Below are positions 1 to 8,411 of a DNA stretch of 64,000 bases, in pieces. Position numbers and translations under genes: made by a program. This DNA is from Acidocella aromatica (GTDB lineage Bacteria > Pseudomonadota > Alphaproteobacteria > Acetobacterales > Acetobacteraceae). The stretch covers positions 1 through 64,000 of the forward strand of contig NZ_JACHFJ010000004.1 of NCBI RefSeq assembly GCF_014201825.1, in the 5' to 3' direction. Each line of letters opens with the position of its first letter. Position 1 is the first letter of the stretch. A model generated the notes under the pieces. That model did not search any database, was not told where the DNA came from, and saw only the letters and a program-made list of their open reading frames with translations.

Positions 1-35
1 GCATGCCCCAGGGCACATTGAAACCACCTCAACCA
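1..35. other. Window edge, no gene seen
   Basis: I see no supportable gene in this short edge. Together with bases 36-242 it is the unrelated DNA into which the broken thiolase gene runs. No terminal repeat or transposase fragment that would explain the truncation was recognised. Confidence 0.4.
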
Positions 36-647
36 TCAAGCATGAAGGGGAAAGACACTGCGCCTGAGCGCGAACAAAAAGGGGAGCACGTCACCACTGA
101 GACAAGAGCTTGGGTTGCATGCACCGTTTCGATGGTTCTTTGCAGGGATTCGTACAAGTGTGTCAAACTGAATACTGTATTTTTCAAAATAAAGATCTGT
201 GATGTTCGAGAATACGCAGACAAAACCAAATAATATCTTAACTCCTTCCGGTATGTAGGAGGTTTTGATGAGTACATCTCCCATAGTTGTACTGCTGAGA
301 TGTTTTATTTTTGCTGCGCCGACCACTAAAGCAAAACGTACACTTTTTTCAGCTATCGATGAAAATCCCTGGTAAATCGCAGCGGAGCCTGTGGCGCAAT
401 CGTTCTCGACACGTGTTGCTGGCTTACAATGAAGATCAGGATAGGCTTGTAGGATCAGAGACGCAGGAAACTCATGGCGGCATAGGTCTGCAGTCATGGC
501 CCCAATGTAAATTGCGTCTATATCAATAGGCTCAAGTGCTGTTTTGGCAATCGCGTCAGCTACAGCCTGAACGATCAGGCTTTTCAAATATTCATTCTCG
601 AGTTTTTCAAGTTTGCCGCAAGAGAAACCGACAATGCATGGCGACAT
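36..647 (-). pseudogene. Truncated thiolase (acetyl-CoA acetyltransferase-like), N-terminal part only
   Basis: The first ~135 residues read as the N-terminal half of a thiolase-superfamily protein, including the nucleophile region ENDCATGSAA with Cys84 and the stretch VVGAAKIKHLSS. Homology stops after SYIPEG near base 243, and the frame then continues into unrelated residues up to a stop at 36. Thiolases of this type are usually about 390 residues, so more than half is missing, including the C-terminal catalytic loops. The start at 647 is chosen because GGAGCG lies 7 bases upstream. A sigma-54-type promoter at 731-746 points at it, and a sigma-54 activator is divergent. Without the second half it cannot be active. 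Confidence 0.7.
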
Positions 648-994
648 AAAAAACGCTCCTGCGATTTTCTGTGTTGTTCCGTCCGAAAGAGGCAACCCCC
701 GAGGGGGGGGTTAATGACAATGGCGGTTCTAGCAATCGTCATGCCAAAAAGGCTGTGGATGCAATGCGCTTTATTAACTTGTTGGATTAAAAATAAAAAT
801 TGAATTTTGTGGTGTGGTTTCCGATCGCAGGGCGTTCGCGTTTCGTGCTCGTGTCCGAAATTCGGCCGCGTAGGTATGGCATGATTGCGCTGGCAGTCGA
901 GTGGTGCGCGGTTGGTCAAGGGCTTTTAAAGAAATTTATTTACAGCTTGTGAGCAAAATGGTTTGAAATAGCGCAAAGACAAAATGGGGAGTGT
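648..994. other. Divergent control region between thiolase remnant and activator
   Basis: This stretch has no gene. It holds the minus-strand sigma-54-type promoter (731-746) and, between it and the thiolase start, an inverted repeat with arms at 694-700 and 706-712 (AACCCCC/GGGGGTT) that would form a hairpin in the thiolase 5' UTR. A short palindrome, CCGAA-A-TTCGG, lies in the activator-proximal part near 858-868 and could belong to an activator site. That last point is speculative. Confidence 0.45.
731..746 (-). promoter_or_regulatory. Sigma-54 (-24/-12) promoter for the thiolase
   Basis: On the minus strand the sequence is TGGCATGACGATTGCT, which matches the consensus TGGCACG-N4-TTGC at all but one position, with correct GG/GC spacing. 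It sits ~85 bases upstream of the thiolase start. The divergent gene encodes a GAFTGA-containing activator, which such promoters need. Confidence 0.7.
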
Positions 995-1021
995 ATGGTG
1001 CGGCTCTCCCGGAGGATTCGT

Positions 1022-3016
1022 ATGAAGCGGGAAGCTGCTCGGCTCCCATCCGTCCGGCTTGGCGGTGGCCGGCCTGTAGTGAGGGCGTGGGAAAAGTTCA
1101 TATCAGATGGCGAGGTTCCGCAGGCGGCCGTCCGTCGGTTGATTGAGGATTCCTGGCGCCGCTGCCTGGAGCAGGGTGTGAATCCGCGACAGGGGGCAGC
1201 GCCTCTCGCCGTGGCCGGAGATGGCTTGTACTCGCTCCGCCAGCGTCATGCGGAATTGATTGAAGCGGCCCGGCCCGTGATGGAACATGCGCGGGAGTTC
1301 CTGCATGAGTCAGGAACAGTTATGGTGCTGACGGATTCTGAAGGTGTCATCCTGTGGATGGAGGGTGATGAGGGCGCCAAGGATAAGGGGCTGGGTATTC
1401 AGCTGGTGCCCGGGGGCATCTGGGGAGAGACGAAAACCGGGACGAATGCCATAGGCACGGCTCTGGCTTCCGGGCAGCCGGTGCAGATCTGCGCGGAGGA
1501 GCATTACTGCGCCACGATCAAGCGTTGGACTTGCTCGGCGAATGTTATTCGCGACCCTTATGACGGCCAGATAGTTGGAATATTGGATATTTCTGGTCTC
1601 AGCGGCAGCCATAATACGCATTGCTTGGCGCTTGCGGTCACCGGTGCTGGCCGCATCGAAAGCCGCCTCGCTAAGATTGAAATGGAAAAGCGGGCCCGGT
1701 TGCTGGAGATGACTTACGGCCGAAGCAATCGCTGGAGCAGCAATGGGCTGGTGATTTTCGACCGTCGGGGGCGTCTGGTCCGCGCCAACGAGGATGCAAG
1801 CATTTTCCTGAGCGGATTGGGGTTGGACCTGAAAGCCTGCGAGGCGCTCGATATCGGCCGAGGCGAAGCCCTGCCGCGCCGCCTTCCGTCGTGGCTCAAA
1901 TTGGACTGGGTCGAGCCTGTTGTCGACCGCAATGAGCGCCTGGGTACGGTGCTTGCCCTCCCGTCGCATGCGCCCCGGCCAATGCCTGTCATGCCGCAGG
2001 AAGTGCCGGAGACCGTGGTAAAGACTCCAGCCGCGCCCTTTGATGCCATTGTCGGCGCCAGCCAGGCGCTGTTTAAGGTGAAAAACAAGGCCCAGCAACT
2101 CGCCAGATTGACGGTTCCCGTGTTGCTGATGGGCCCGACCGGCGCGGGTAAAGAGGTCTTCGCCCGTGCTTTGCACGAAGGCGGTACTAATCCCGGTGGC
2201 CCATTCGTGCCTGTGAATTGCGGCGGTATGACGCGTGACCTGTTGGCCAGCGAATTGTTCGGGTATGCGGAAGGCGCCTTTACCGGCGCGCGACGTGGCG
2301 GCATGATAGGCAAGTTCGAGGCCGCGAACGGGGGGGCGCTGTTTCTGGACGAGATCGGCGAGATGCCTTTGGAACTACAGACGCATTTCTTGAGGGTATT
2401 GGAAGGTGGCGAAGTCTATCGCCTGGGCGAAAACAAGCCGCGCAAGGTCTCGGTGCGGCTAATCGCCGCCACCAACCGCGACCTTCGCGCGGACGTCGCC
2501 GCGGGCAAGTTCCGCATGGATCTGTTCTACCGTCTGGCGGTTACGGTCCTGCATTTACCGGGGCTGGCGGAGCGTAGGGAGGACATGCTGCTATTGGCCC
2601 GGCATTTTGCCGATGCCACGGCCCGGCGCTACGGCGTGCAGCCGAAATATCCTTCGCCGGAGGTATTGGAGATTTTTCAGTCCTATTCCTGGCCAGGAAA
2701 TCTGCGCGAGCTTCGTAACCTCATGGAGAGCATGGTATTGCTTTCCACTGGTGATGCCCTGACTGTGGATGATCTTCCGCCGGAATTTTTTATGTCTGCT
2801 GGCTGGGGCGAGGATACTGCGCCGGCAACCATGATATCCGCTGGAATTAGGGGGCGGCTTGCCGACAGTGAACGGCAGGCGATCCTGGCGGCCATCCAGG
2901 CTGAAGGCGGAAATTTGACCCGCGCTGCCGGGACACTGGGGATTGCCAAAAGCACGCTTTACGAAAAAATGAAGCGATACGGCATTCATCGAGCCTCGTC
3001 GGCTCGGGGTGCATGA
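1022..3016 (+). CDS. Sigma-54-dependent transcriptional activator, AcoR-like
   Basis: This 664-residue protein has an N-terminal GAF-type sensor region (roughly residues 80-220), a AAA+ domain (~345-580) and a Fis-type helix-turn-helix at the end (NLTRAAGTLGIAKSTLYEKMKRYGI). The AAA+ domain shows Walker A GPTGAGKE, the sigma-54 contact loop GAFTGA and Walker B GALFLDEIGEM, so it should be a competent enhancer-binding protein. The start at 1022 is preferred because GGAGG lies 6 bases upstream; an ATG at 995 has a poorly spaced ribosome site. Its likely target is the sigma-54 promoter at 731-746. The ligand is unknown, but AcoR relatives sense acetoin or small alcohols and ketones. It is one of two such activators in the window (the other at 34133-36001). 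Confidence 0.85.
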   Translation: MKREAARLPSVRLGGGRPVVRAWEKFISDGEVPQAAVRRLIEDSWRRCLEQGVNPRQGAAPLAVAGDGLYSLRQRHAELIEAARPVMEHAREFLHESGTVMVLTDSEGVILWMEGDEGAKDKGLGIQLVPGGIWGETKTGTNAIGTALASGQPVQICAEEHYCATIKRWTCSANVIRDPYDGQIVGILDISGLSGSHNTHCLALAVTGAGRIESRLAKIEMEKRARLLEMTYGRSNRWSSNGLVIFDRRGRLVRANEDASIFLSGLGLDLKACEALDIGRGEALPRRLPSWLKLDWVEPVVDRNERLGTVLALPSHAPRPMPVMPQEVPETVVKTPAAPFDAIVGASQALFKVKNKAQQLARLTVPVLLMGPTGAGKEVFARALHEGGTNPGGPFVPVNCGGMTRDLLASELFGYAEGAFTGARRGGMIGKFEAANGGALFLDEIGEMPLELQTHFLRVLEGGEVYRLGENKPRKVSVRLIAATNRDLRADVAAGKFRMDLFYRLAVTVLHLPGLAERREDMLLLARHFADATARRYGVQPKYPSPEVLEIFQSYSWPGNLRELRNLMESMVLLSTGDALTVDDLPPEFFMSAGWGEDTAPATMISAGIRGRLADSERQAILAAIQAEGGNLTRAAGTLGIAKSTLYEKMKRYGIHRASSARGA

Positions 3017-3075
3017 ACGCCTGATGCCGGGCTACTCTTGCGTTGTGTCTACCATTGGCGTGGGGAAACGCCGTG

Positions 3076-3425
3076 TCAGCTTGTGAAGGCCCGGGTGAAG
3101 GTAATTGTCTCGGCGTAGCCGAGCTTGGCAGCAATGTCGGATATGCTCCGTCCGTACACGGCCAGTTGCTGCCGTAGCGTATTATGGCTGGCGCGATTTG
3201 CCGGAATGCTTTGGCAAGTATGACGTTCCCCGGTGGTGATCTATTACCATCGGCCAGCGGCACTCCCGCTGCTCCTCGATGTGCCGTGCATAAGCAATGA
3301 TGGAGAAGAGGGGCGTGAATAATTCGGACGGTGTCGGCGTTGCGCCAGGTGCTTTTCCCGGTTCTTGTGGTGAGACCTGATCGATTAGGGCGCTTTTGGA
3401 CGAAAATTACAAACGCCCGCGATTT
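3076..3425 (-). pseudogene. Decayed AraC-family regulator, C-terminal remnant
   Basis: Reading the minus strand to the stop at 3076 gives SISDIAAKLGYAETITFTRAFTS, which matches the second helix-turn-helix of AraC regulators (S-IAEIAFLLGF-E-SAFSRAFK). It is preceded by SHNTLRQQLAVYG, which matches the first recognition helix. About 20 residues normally lie between these two, so an internal deletion is likely. Upstream the reading frame shifts, with an open stretch in the other frame to ~3425. No start codon fits. The gene is non-functional as read. Confidence 0.45.
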
Positions 3426-3502
3426 TTAAGTGTAGCTTCTAGGGTAATGTGCATATGATTCAACAAAAATCATGAATATAATTGAAGAATTTATTAATTT
3501 CC

Positions 3503-3554
3503 GTTCGTCTTCATAACCTGAAGGTCGTCAGTTCAAATCCGGCCGCCACAACCA
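3503..3554 (+). tRNA. 3' half of an initiator tRNA (fMet, CAT), probable att-site scar
   Basis: The stretch contains the anticodon CAT with loop TTCATAACC, the 3' anticodon stem, the variable arm AAGGTCGTC, a T arm with GTTCAAATCC, and a 3' end in ACAACCA. This matches the second half of the alphaproteobacterial initiator tRNA (CTCATAACCCGAAGGTCGTC..., ending CGCAACCA) with a few mismatches. The 5' half (acceptor strand and D arm) is absent, so it is not a working tRNA. Such 3' fragments are typical of integration sites used by tyrosine recombinases. No integrase was found in the window. Confidence 0.6.
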
Positions 3555-3781
3555 GAAATAAGCCATTGAAATATATAATGCTGTTCATTGCGAACTATAG
3601 CGCGCGCTGATGTGACCAGCAGAGTGTCAAGCAAAAATGGATTGGCTTTTGTGGAAATTACATCATGAAAACAAAATGTTGTGGTGGCGGTAAACGGCGC
3701 GTTCCGATAGCGCAGAGTTGGGGCAATTCAGATTCACTTGGAGTGCCTGACTGCTAATGGTCGAACGTGGCAAATCCTCGA

Positions 3782-3798
3782 AGTCTAATTGTTAGACT
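3782..3798. repeat. Perfect inverted repeat (7-bp arms, 3-base loop)
   Basis: AGTCTAA-TTG-TTAGACT is perfectly self-complementary. It lies downstream of the paaE stop with no T-tract, so its role as terminator or binding site is open. Confidence 0.4.
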
Positions 3799-3860
3799 GA
3801 GGACGGTGTGTCTGGTCCCTGCGCCGCTCTGGCGCACAGGGCCTCGACCAAAAATCAGCA

Positions 3861-4946
3861 TCAACTATCGTAGCTGATCACCACGTCATCGCTTTTCGGC
3901 GTCGATTGGCATGTGAGGATATAACCTTGCGCCACCTCGTCATCGGTGAGGCCGTAATTAAGCAGCATCTCGACACTGCCCGAGATCACCTTGGCTCGGC
4001 AGGTGGCGCAGACGCCGCCCTTGCAGGCATAAGGAGCGGACATTCCGGCGGCGCGCACGCTGTCGAGAATATTTCCCAACTCGGCATTGAAGGTCACGGT
4101 CGATTTGCGGCCATCCAGCACCACGCCGATCTTCCGGCCTGCGGCGGCCTGCGCGGCTTCACGGGCTTGGGCGCTGTGGGCGGGGCTTTCTCCGGCTGCG
4201 GCGAAGCGTTCAAGCAGGATTTTCGCTGGCTCGATGCCCGCTTCCAACAACGCCGCTTCGGCCGCCAGCATCATGCCCTCCGGCCCGCAGATAAAAAACA
4301 GGTCAATTTCCGCCGGGTTGATGAGGGTGCGCAGGATCTCGTTGCATTTCTCAAGGGTAAGGCGGCCGTTGAACAGGGCGATGTCGTCTTCTTCCGCGGA
4401 GAGGAAGTGGAACACTTCCAGGCGTTCCATGAAGAGGTTTTTGAGCCCGGCCAGTTCTTCAAGAAACAGAATGTCGGTGCTGTGGCGGTTGCCATAGAAT
4501 AGCGTAAAGCGGCTGGATGGCGCGGTTTGCAGCGCGGTCCTGATCAGCGAGAGCACAGGGGTGATGCCGGACCCCGCCGCGAAAGCCGCGTAGTGGCGCG
4601 TCTGGCCGGGCGCGAATTCGGTGGTGAAATGGCCCGATGCGGGAAGGACTTCGAGCACATCCCCCGCGCGTAGCGTCTGGTTGGCGTAGGTGGAAAAACG
4701 TCCGCCCGGCAGCGCCTTGATGGCCACGCGCAACTCGCCATCCAGTGGCGAGGCGCAAACCGAATAATTGCGGCGGACATCCTCACCGTTGATATCGGCC
4801 TTCAGCGTCAGATACTGCCCCGCCTTGAAGCTGAATTGCGGCTGCAGCGGTGCGGGAACGTCAAAGCTGATGGAGACCGCGCTTGGGGTTTCCCGCCGGA
4901 CGTCGCGGATGCGCAGGGAATGAAATTGGTTTTTGGTGCTTGTCAT
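3861..4946 (-). CDS. paaE: Phenylacetyl-CoA 1,2-epoxidase, reductase subunit PaaE
   Basis: This 361-residue protein passes electrons from NADPH to the PaaA diiron centre. The first ~240 residues form the FAD and nicotinamide-binding reductase (RRNYSVCASP for FAD; GSGITPVLSLI for the nucleotide). The last ~90 form a plant-type 2Fe-2S domain with CKGGVCATC and a final Cys in ILTCQS. It is the last gene of paaABCDE. ATG 4946 lies just after the paaD stop and gives the family N terminus; an ATG at 4967 overlaps paaD. Confidence 0.93.
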   Translation of the reverse strand: MTSTKNQFHSLRIRDVRRETPSAVSISFDVPAPLQPQFSFKAGQYLTLKADINGEDVRRNYSVCASPLDGELRVAIKALPGGRFSTYANQTLRAGDVLEVLPASGHFTTEFAPGQTRHYAAFAAGSGITPVLSLIRTALQTAPSSRFTLFYGNRHSTDILFLEELAGLKNLFMERLEVFHFLSAEEDDIALFNGRLTLEKCNEILRTLINPAEIDLFFICGPEGMMLAAEAALLEAGIEPAKILLERFAAAGESPAHSAQAREAAQAAAGRKIGVVLDGRKSTVTFNAELGNILDSVRAAGMSAPYACKGGVCATCRAKVISGSVEMLLNYGLTDDEVAQGYILTCQSTPKSDDVVISYDS

Positions 4947-4957
4947 GGAAGATCCAA

Positions 4958-5488
4958 CTAGATGCATTTGAAGCGATCAAAGGGTTCGGCGCAGTCGAGG
5001 CAGCGCCACAACGCCTTGCAGGGGGTGGAACCGTACCGGCTGATCTCCTGGGTGCGCGCGGAGCCGCATTGCGGACAGATCGCCGGAGCGTCGCCTTTAA
5101 GCTTCAGTCTGGCTTCGGCGCTTTCCGGCGGGGCGATGCCGTAAGCCAGGAGCTTCTGGCGCCCAGCCTCGGAGATCCAATCCGTCGTCCAGGCCGGGGA
5201 AAGCTCGGTTCTGATCTGGATGTCGGCCAGCCCGGCGGCGTCCAGCGCTTGGCGGATGCTGAGTTGAATGGCGATGGACGCGGGACAGCCGGAGTAGGTG
5301 GGCGTAATGACCACCTCCGCGGGGGAACCCGGCCTGACCTCGCGGATGATCCCGAGATCCGTCAGCGAGATGACGGGAATTTCAGGGTCAGGCACCGCGG
5401 AGAGCAGGGTGAAAACGCGTTCCGCTAGGCCGTTGGCATCCGCTGCCATGGCGCTACCACTGTGCGTTGGGGTGGCAGCGCTGGACAT
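4958..5488 (-). CDS. paaD: Phenylacetate epoxidase maturation protein PaaD (MIP18/DUF59)
   Basis: This 176-residue protein has an N-terminal MIP18-type domain (PDPEIPVISLTDLGII) and a C-terminal zinc ribbon with CPQC...C...CLDC. PaaD helps assemble the iron-sulfur centre of the epoxidase system. It overlaps paaC by 35 bases. The start at 5488 is supported by GGAG 7 bases upstream, while ATG 5449 would avoid the overlap. Order and spacing fit one operon with paaC and paaE. Confidence 0.9.
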   Translation of the reverse strand: MSSAATPTHSGSAMAADANGLAERVFTLLSAVPDPEIPVISLTDLGIIREVRPGSPAEVVITPTYSGCPASIAIQLSIRQALDAAGLADIQIRTELSPAWTTDWISEAGRQKLLAYGIAPPESAEARLKLKGDAPAICPQCGSARTQEISRYGSTPCKALWRCLDCAEPFDRFKCI

Positions 5489-6176
5489 ACTGCATCTCCG
5501 CCAGAAGATGGCCCAGATACTCCGAATGGCGTCCCTCGCGTCCCCCGGTGATGCCGCGCACCGGGGCAGGGAGGTCGAGCCCGGCTTCGTTCAGCGTGGC
5601 GCGCACGCGCGCCTCCCAGGCGGGACGCAGGGCGGCGTCTTCGCCGGTGAATAGTTCATCTACAAAACGCCAGGACCAAGAGATGCCGTCCGCCACGCGG
5701 CATTTGCTCTCTTCCGTGCCATCGCCCAGCCGCACAACCCATTCGGCGGCGAACTGCACATGGTAGGCGATCTCCTTCAAGGCTTTTGTGGCAATGGCGG
5801 CCATAGTGGCGTCGCCTGACTTTGCCAGCTCGTGAAAGCGCAACTGCTGCCAAGCCGAGAAAAAAAACTGGCGTACGATGCTGCGGGCGAAATCGCCATT
5901 GGGCTGCTCCGTCAGCAGGCAGTTTTTAAACTCGTGCTCATCGCGGTGATAAGCCAGAGCATCGGCGTCACGTCCCGCATTTTCCATTTCACCGGCATAG
6001 TTGAGAAAGAATTGCGCCTGCCCGAGCAGGTCCAGTCCGATATTGGAGAGCGCGAGATCAACCTCCAGCGTTGGTGCATGGCCGCACCATTCGCAGAGCC
6101 GGTGGCTGAGGATAAGCGCGTCGTCGCCCAGGCGCAGGGCGAGTTCGGCGGGGGAGAGCGTGAAGGTCTGTGACAT
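5454..6176 (-). CDS. paaC: Phenylacetyl-CoA 1,2-epoxidase, structural subunit PaaC
   Basis: PaaC (240 residues) is a ferritin-like helical protein that pairs with PaaA but lacks a working diiron site. The N terminus (LGDDALILSHRLCEWCGHAPTLEVDLALSNIGLDLLGQA) and the HEFKNCLLTEQPNGDFA region are typical. Its ATG overlaps the paaB stop (TGATG), which suggests translational coupling. Confidence 0.93.
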   Translation of the reverse strand: MSQTFTLSPAELALRLGDDALILSHRLCEWCGHAPTLEVDLALSNIGLDLLGQAQFFLNYAGEMENAGRDADALAYHRDEHEFKNCLLTEQPNGDFARSIVRQFFFSAWQQLRFHELAKSGDATMAAIATKALKEIAYHVQFAAEWVVRLGDGTEESKCRVADGISWSWRFVDELFTGEDAALRPAWEARVRATLNEAGLDLPAPVRGITGGREGRHSEYLGHLLAEMQYVQRCHPNAQW

Positions 6177-6460
6177 CAGATGTGCTTCACGTTGTCAGGG
6201 ACGACATAGAAGGTCGGATGACGGTAGATCTTATCTTCCGCCGGGGCGAACAGAGCTGCGGCCTCGCCGGGGTCGGAGGCGATGATGGTGCTGGAGGGAA
6301 CAACCCACAGGCTGACGCCTTCCGCGCGGCGGGTATAGACGTCGCGCGCCGCCTCCACCGCGCCGCGGGCGTCGGCGGCGTGCACGCTGCCGACATGGCG
6401 GTGTGAAAGACCATTCTTCGCGCGGACAAAAACTTCCCAGATCGGTGTTACATTGCTCAT
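6176..6460 (-). CDS. paaB: Phenylacetyl-CoA 1,2-epoxidase subunit PaaB
   Basis: This 94-residue protein begins PIWEVFVRAKNGLSHRHVGSVHAADA and continues with the usual RRAEGVSLWVVPS segment, which identifies PaaB, the small subunit that bridges the epoxidase complex. It starts one base after the paaA stop. Longer upstream starts on the same frame fall inside paaA and are rejected. Confidence 0.93.
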   Translation of the reverse strand: MSNVTPIWEVFVRAKNGLSHRHVGSVHAADARGAVEAARDVYTRRAEGVSLWVVPSSTIIASDPGEAAALFAPAEDKIYRHPTFYVVPDNVKHI

Positions 6461-6461
6461 G

Positions 6462-7448
6462 TCAGGCTGCCTGTTTCGTTGAACGTTTCGCGGCGTGGGC
6501 CAGGGCGGCTTCGCGCACCCAGGCGTTCTTTTCCCAGGCGTCGATGCGCGCCTGGATGCGGTCTTTCGCGGTCGCCCCTTCGCCGCGCACCACGGCGTAG
6601 AATTCCTCCCAGTCGATCTGCCCGCAATCGTAGTGCTGCGTGGCTTCATTCCACTTCAGCGCGGGATCGGGGATGCTCAAGCCCAGCGCCTCGGCCTGGG
6701 GCACGGTGGCGTCGATGAAACGCTGACGCAACTCGTCATTAGTTTCGCGCTTGATGCGCCAGCGGATGGACTGCGCCGAGTTCGGCGAGTTGTCGTCCGG
6801 CGGGCCGAACATCATCAGCGATGGCCACCACCAGCGGTTCAGCGCGTCCTGCGCCATGCGCCGCTGGGCGTGCGTGCCGTTGGCCAGCACCATCAGCGCC
6901 TCGTAGCCCTGACGCTGGTGGAAACTTTCCTCCTTGCAGATGCGCACCATAGCGCGGGCATAAGGGCCGTAGGAGGTGCGTTGCAGCGCCACCTGGTTCA
7001 TGATCGCCGCACCGTCCACCAGCCAGCCGATGGCGCCGATATCCGCCCAGGTGAGCGTTGGGTAGTTGAAGATGGTGGAGTATTTCGCGCGACCGGAATG
7101 CAATGCCTCGATCAGCTCCTCGCGGGTGACGCCCAGCGTCTCGGCGGCGGAGTAAAGATACAGCCCATGTCCGCCTTCATCCTGGATCTTGGCCAGCAGA
7201 ATGGCCTTGCGGCGGAGCGAGGGGGCGCGGGTGAGCCAGTTGCCCTCGGGCAACATGCCGACAACCTCGGAATGGGCGTGTTGTGAGATCTGGCGGATCA
7301 GCGTCTTGCGGTAGGCCTCGGGCATCCAATCCTTTGGCTCGATGAAATCATCGGCGGCGACGCGGGCGTCGAAGGCGGCAAGCCGGTCGGCATCCTCAAC
7401 CTGGGCTGCGCGCGCGTCCTGGGGTTTTGAATAATCGACTGTGTACAT
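6462..7448 (-). CDS. paaA: Phenylacetyl-CoA 1,2-epoxidase, catalytic subunit PaaA
   Basis: PaaA (328 residues) is the catalytic diiron subunit that inserts one oxygen atom into the ring of phenylacetyl-CoA. Diiron motifs are visible in [14 protein letters not shown] (E-x2-H) and [15 protein letters not shown] (E-x2-H). The start at 7448 ([11 protein letters not shown]) has GGAGGAG 7 bases upstream; upstream extension would run through the operator region. It is the first gene of the minus-strand operon, divergent from paaG, with operator candidates between them. Confidence 0.95.
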   Translation of the reverse strand: MYTVDYSKPQDARAAQVEDADRLAAFDARVAADDFIEPKDWMPEAYRKTLIRQISQHAHSEVVGMLPEGNWLTRAPSLRRKAILLAKIQDEGGHGLYLYSAAETLGVTREELIEALHSGRAKYSTIFNYPTLTWADIGAIGWLVDGAAIMNQVALQRTSYGPYARAMVRICKEESFHQRQGYEALMVLANGTHAQRRMAQDALNRWWWPSLMMFGPPDDNSPNSAQSIRWRIKRETNDELRQRFIDATVPQAEALGLSIPDPALKWNEATQHYDCGQIDWEEFYAVVRGEGATAKDRIQARIDAWEKNAWVREAALAHAAKRSTKQAA

Positions 7449-7486
7449 GATGGCTCCTCCACTAGTGGTGAGCCTAGCTTTAATAA

Positions 7487-7500
7487 ATTGACCGGTCAAT
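7487..7500. promoter_or_regulatory. Palindromic operator in the paaA-paaG divergent region
   Basis: ATTGACCGGTCAAT is a perfect 14-bp palindrome 39 bases upstream of paaA. The half-site TTGACCG recurs at 7533. The two TetR proteins encoded at 10.8-12.1 kb are the obvious candidates to bind here, with phenylacetyl-CoA or a related CoA ester as likely inducer. Confidence 0.65.
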
Positions 7501-7532
7501 CGATTTATTTTCGATCGCGTGGGCTGAATTAA

Positions 7533-7548
7533 TTGACCGACCGGACGG
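7533..7548. promoter_or_regulatory. Second, imperfect operator-like site upstream of paaG
   Basis: TTGACCGACCGGACGG carries the same TTGACCG half-site as the perfect palindrome 45 bases away, but the right half is degenerate. It lies 59 bases before the paaG start. Confidence 0.45.
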
Positions 7549-7606
7549 ATATGGTTATGGAGTAGAAGCCAGAACCACAAAACTGAATCACCGGGGGCGT
7601 TGTATC

Positions 7607-8395
7607 GTGGCCTTTGAAACCATCCTGTTTTCGATCACTGACGGCGTTGGCCGGCTGACGCTGAACCGCCCCGAGCGGCTGAACAGCTTTACCGTGCGGA
7701 TGCACCAGGAGGTGGCCGAGGCGTTGAGCGCACTGGAGGCCGCTCCGGATATGCGTGTCTTGCTCCTCACGGGTGCCGGGCGGGGATTCTGTGCCGGGCA
7801 GGATCTCGCTGACCGTGCCGTGACGCCGGGCGAGAGCGTCGATCTCGGAGACTCTGTGGAACGTTTCTACAACCCGCTCATTCGCCGGCTGGTGGCGTTG
7901 CCCTTTCCCGTGGTGTGCGCGGTGAACGGCGTGGCGGCTGGGGCAGGGGCCAGCATCGCCCTGGCGGGGGACATCGTGATCGCCGCGCGCAGTGCCAAGT
8001 TCATCCAATCCTTCGCCAATATCGGGCTGATCCCGGATTCAGGCGGTACCTGGGTGTTGCCGCGCCTCGCCGGTCAGGCGCGGGCGCTGGGCATGGCGCT
8101 TACCGGCAAGCCCATCTCCGCTACCCAGGCCGCCGAATGGGGGCTGATCTGGGAGGCGGTGGAGGATGACGCGCTTGGCGCGACGGTGGAGGCGCTGCTG
8201 GCGCAGTTCCAGCAAGCCCCCACGGCGGGGCTGGCCGCAACCAAGCAGATGATCCGCGCCAGCTGGCTGCACAGCCTGGACGAGGAGCTGGATCTTGAGC
8301 GCGATACCATGCGCCGTCTTGGCCGCACGGCGGATTATCAGGAAGGCGTCGCCGCTTTCATCGCTAAGCGCAAACCCAATTTTCAAGGCCGCTAG
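7607..8395 (+). CDS. paaG: 1,2-epoxyphenylacetyl-CoA isomerase PaaG
   Basis: PaaG (262 residues) is a crotonase-fold isomerase that converts the ring epoxide to oxepin-CoA. The oxyanion-hole segments ([10 protein letters not shown] and [20 protein letters not shown]) and the catalytic-loop region [20 protein letters not shown] match PaaG closely. A GTG start at 7607 gives the family N terminus. It reads away from paaA and toward paaZ, 16 bases downstream. Confidence 0.9.
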   Translation: MAFETILFSITDGVGRLTLNRPERLNSFTVRMHQEVAEALSALEAAPDMRVLLLTGAGRGFCAGQDLADRAVTPGESVDLGDSVERFYNPLIRRLVALPFPVVCAVNGVAAGAGASIALAGDIVIAARSAKFIQSFANIGLIPDSGGTWVLPRLAGQARALGMALTGKPISATQAAEWGLIWEAVEDDALGATVEALLAQFQQAPTAGLAATKQMIRASWLHSLDEELDLERDTMRRLGRTADYQEGVAAFIAKRKPNFQGR

Positions 8396-8411
8396 AAATC
8401 GGAGCATGACC

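Larger units (their letters stand above)
3017..3860. other. Gene-poor region with AraC remnant, tRNA fragment and hairpins
   Basis: No intact gene is visible. It contains the AraC-type remnant (3076-3425) and the tRNA 3' fragment (about 3503-3554). There is a perfect 7-bp-arm hairpin at 3782-3798, and a GC-rich inverted repeat at about 3817-3842 just past the paaE stop that could end paaABCDE transcription. Base composition between ~3400 and 3780 is AT-richer than the surrounding genes. Confidence 0.5.

Noticed and set aside
1310-2176. Long minus-strand frames opposite the first activator
   Set aside because: Antisense shadow of a GAFTGA activator with high codon bias; no domains.
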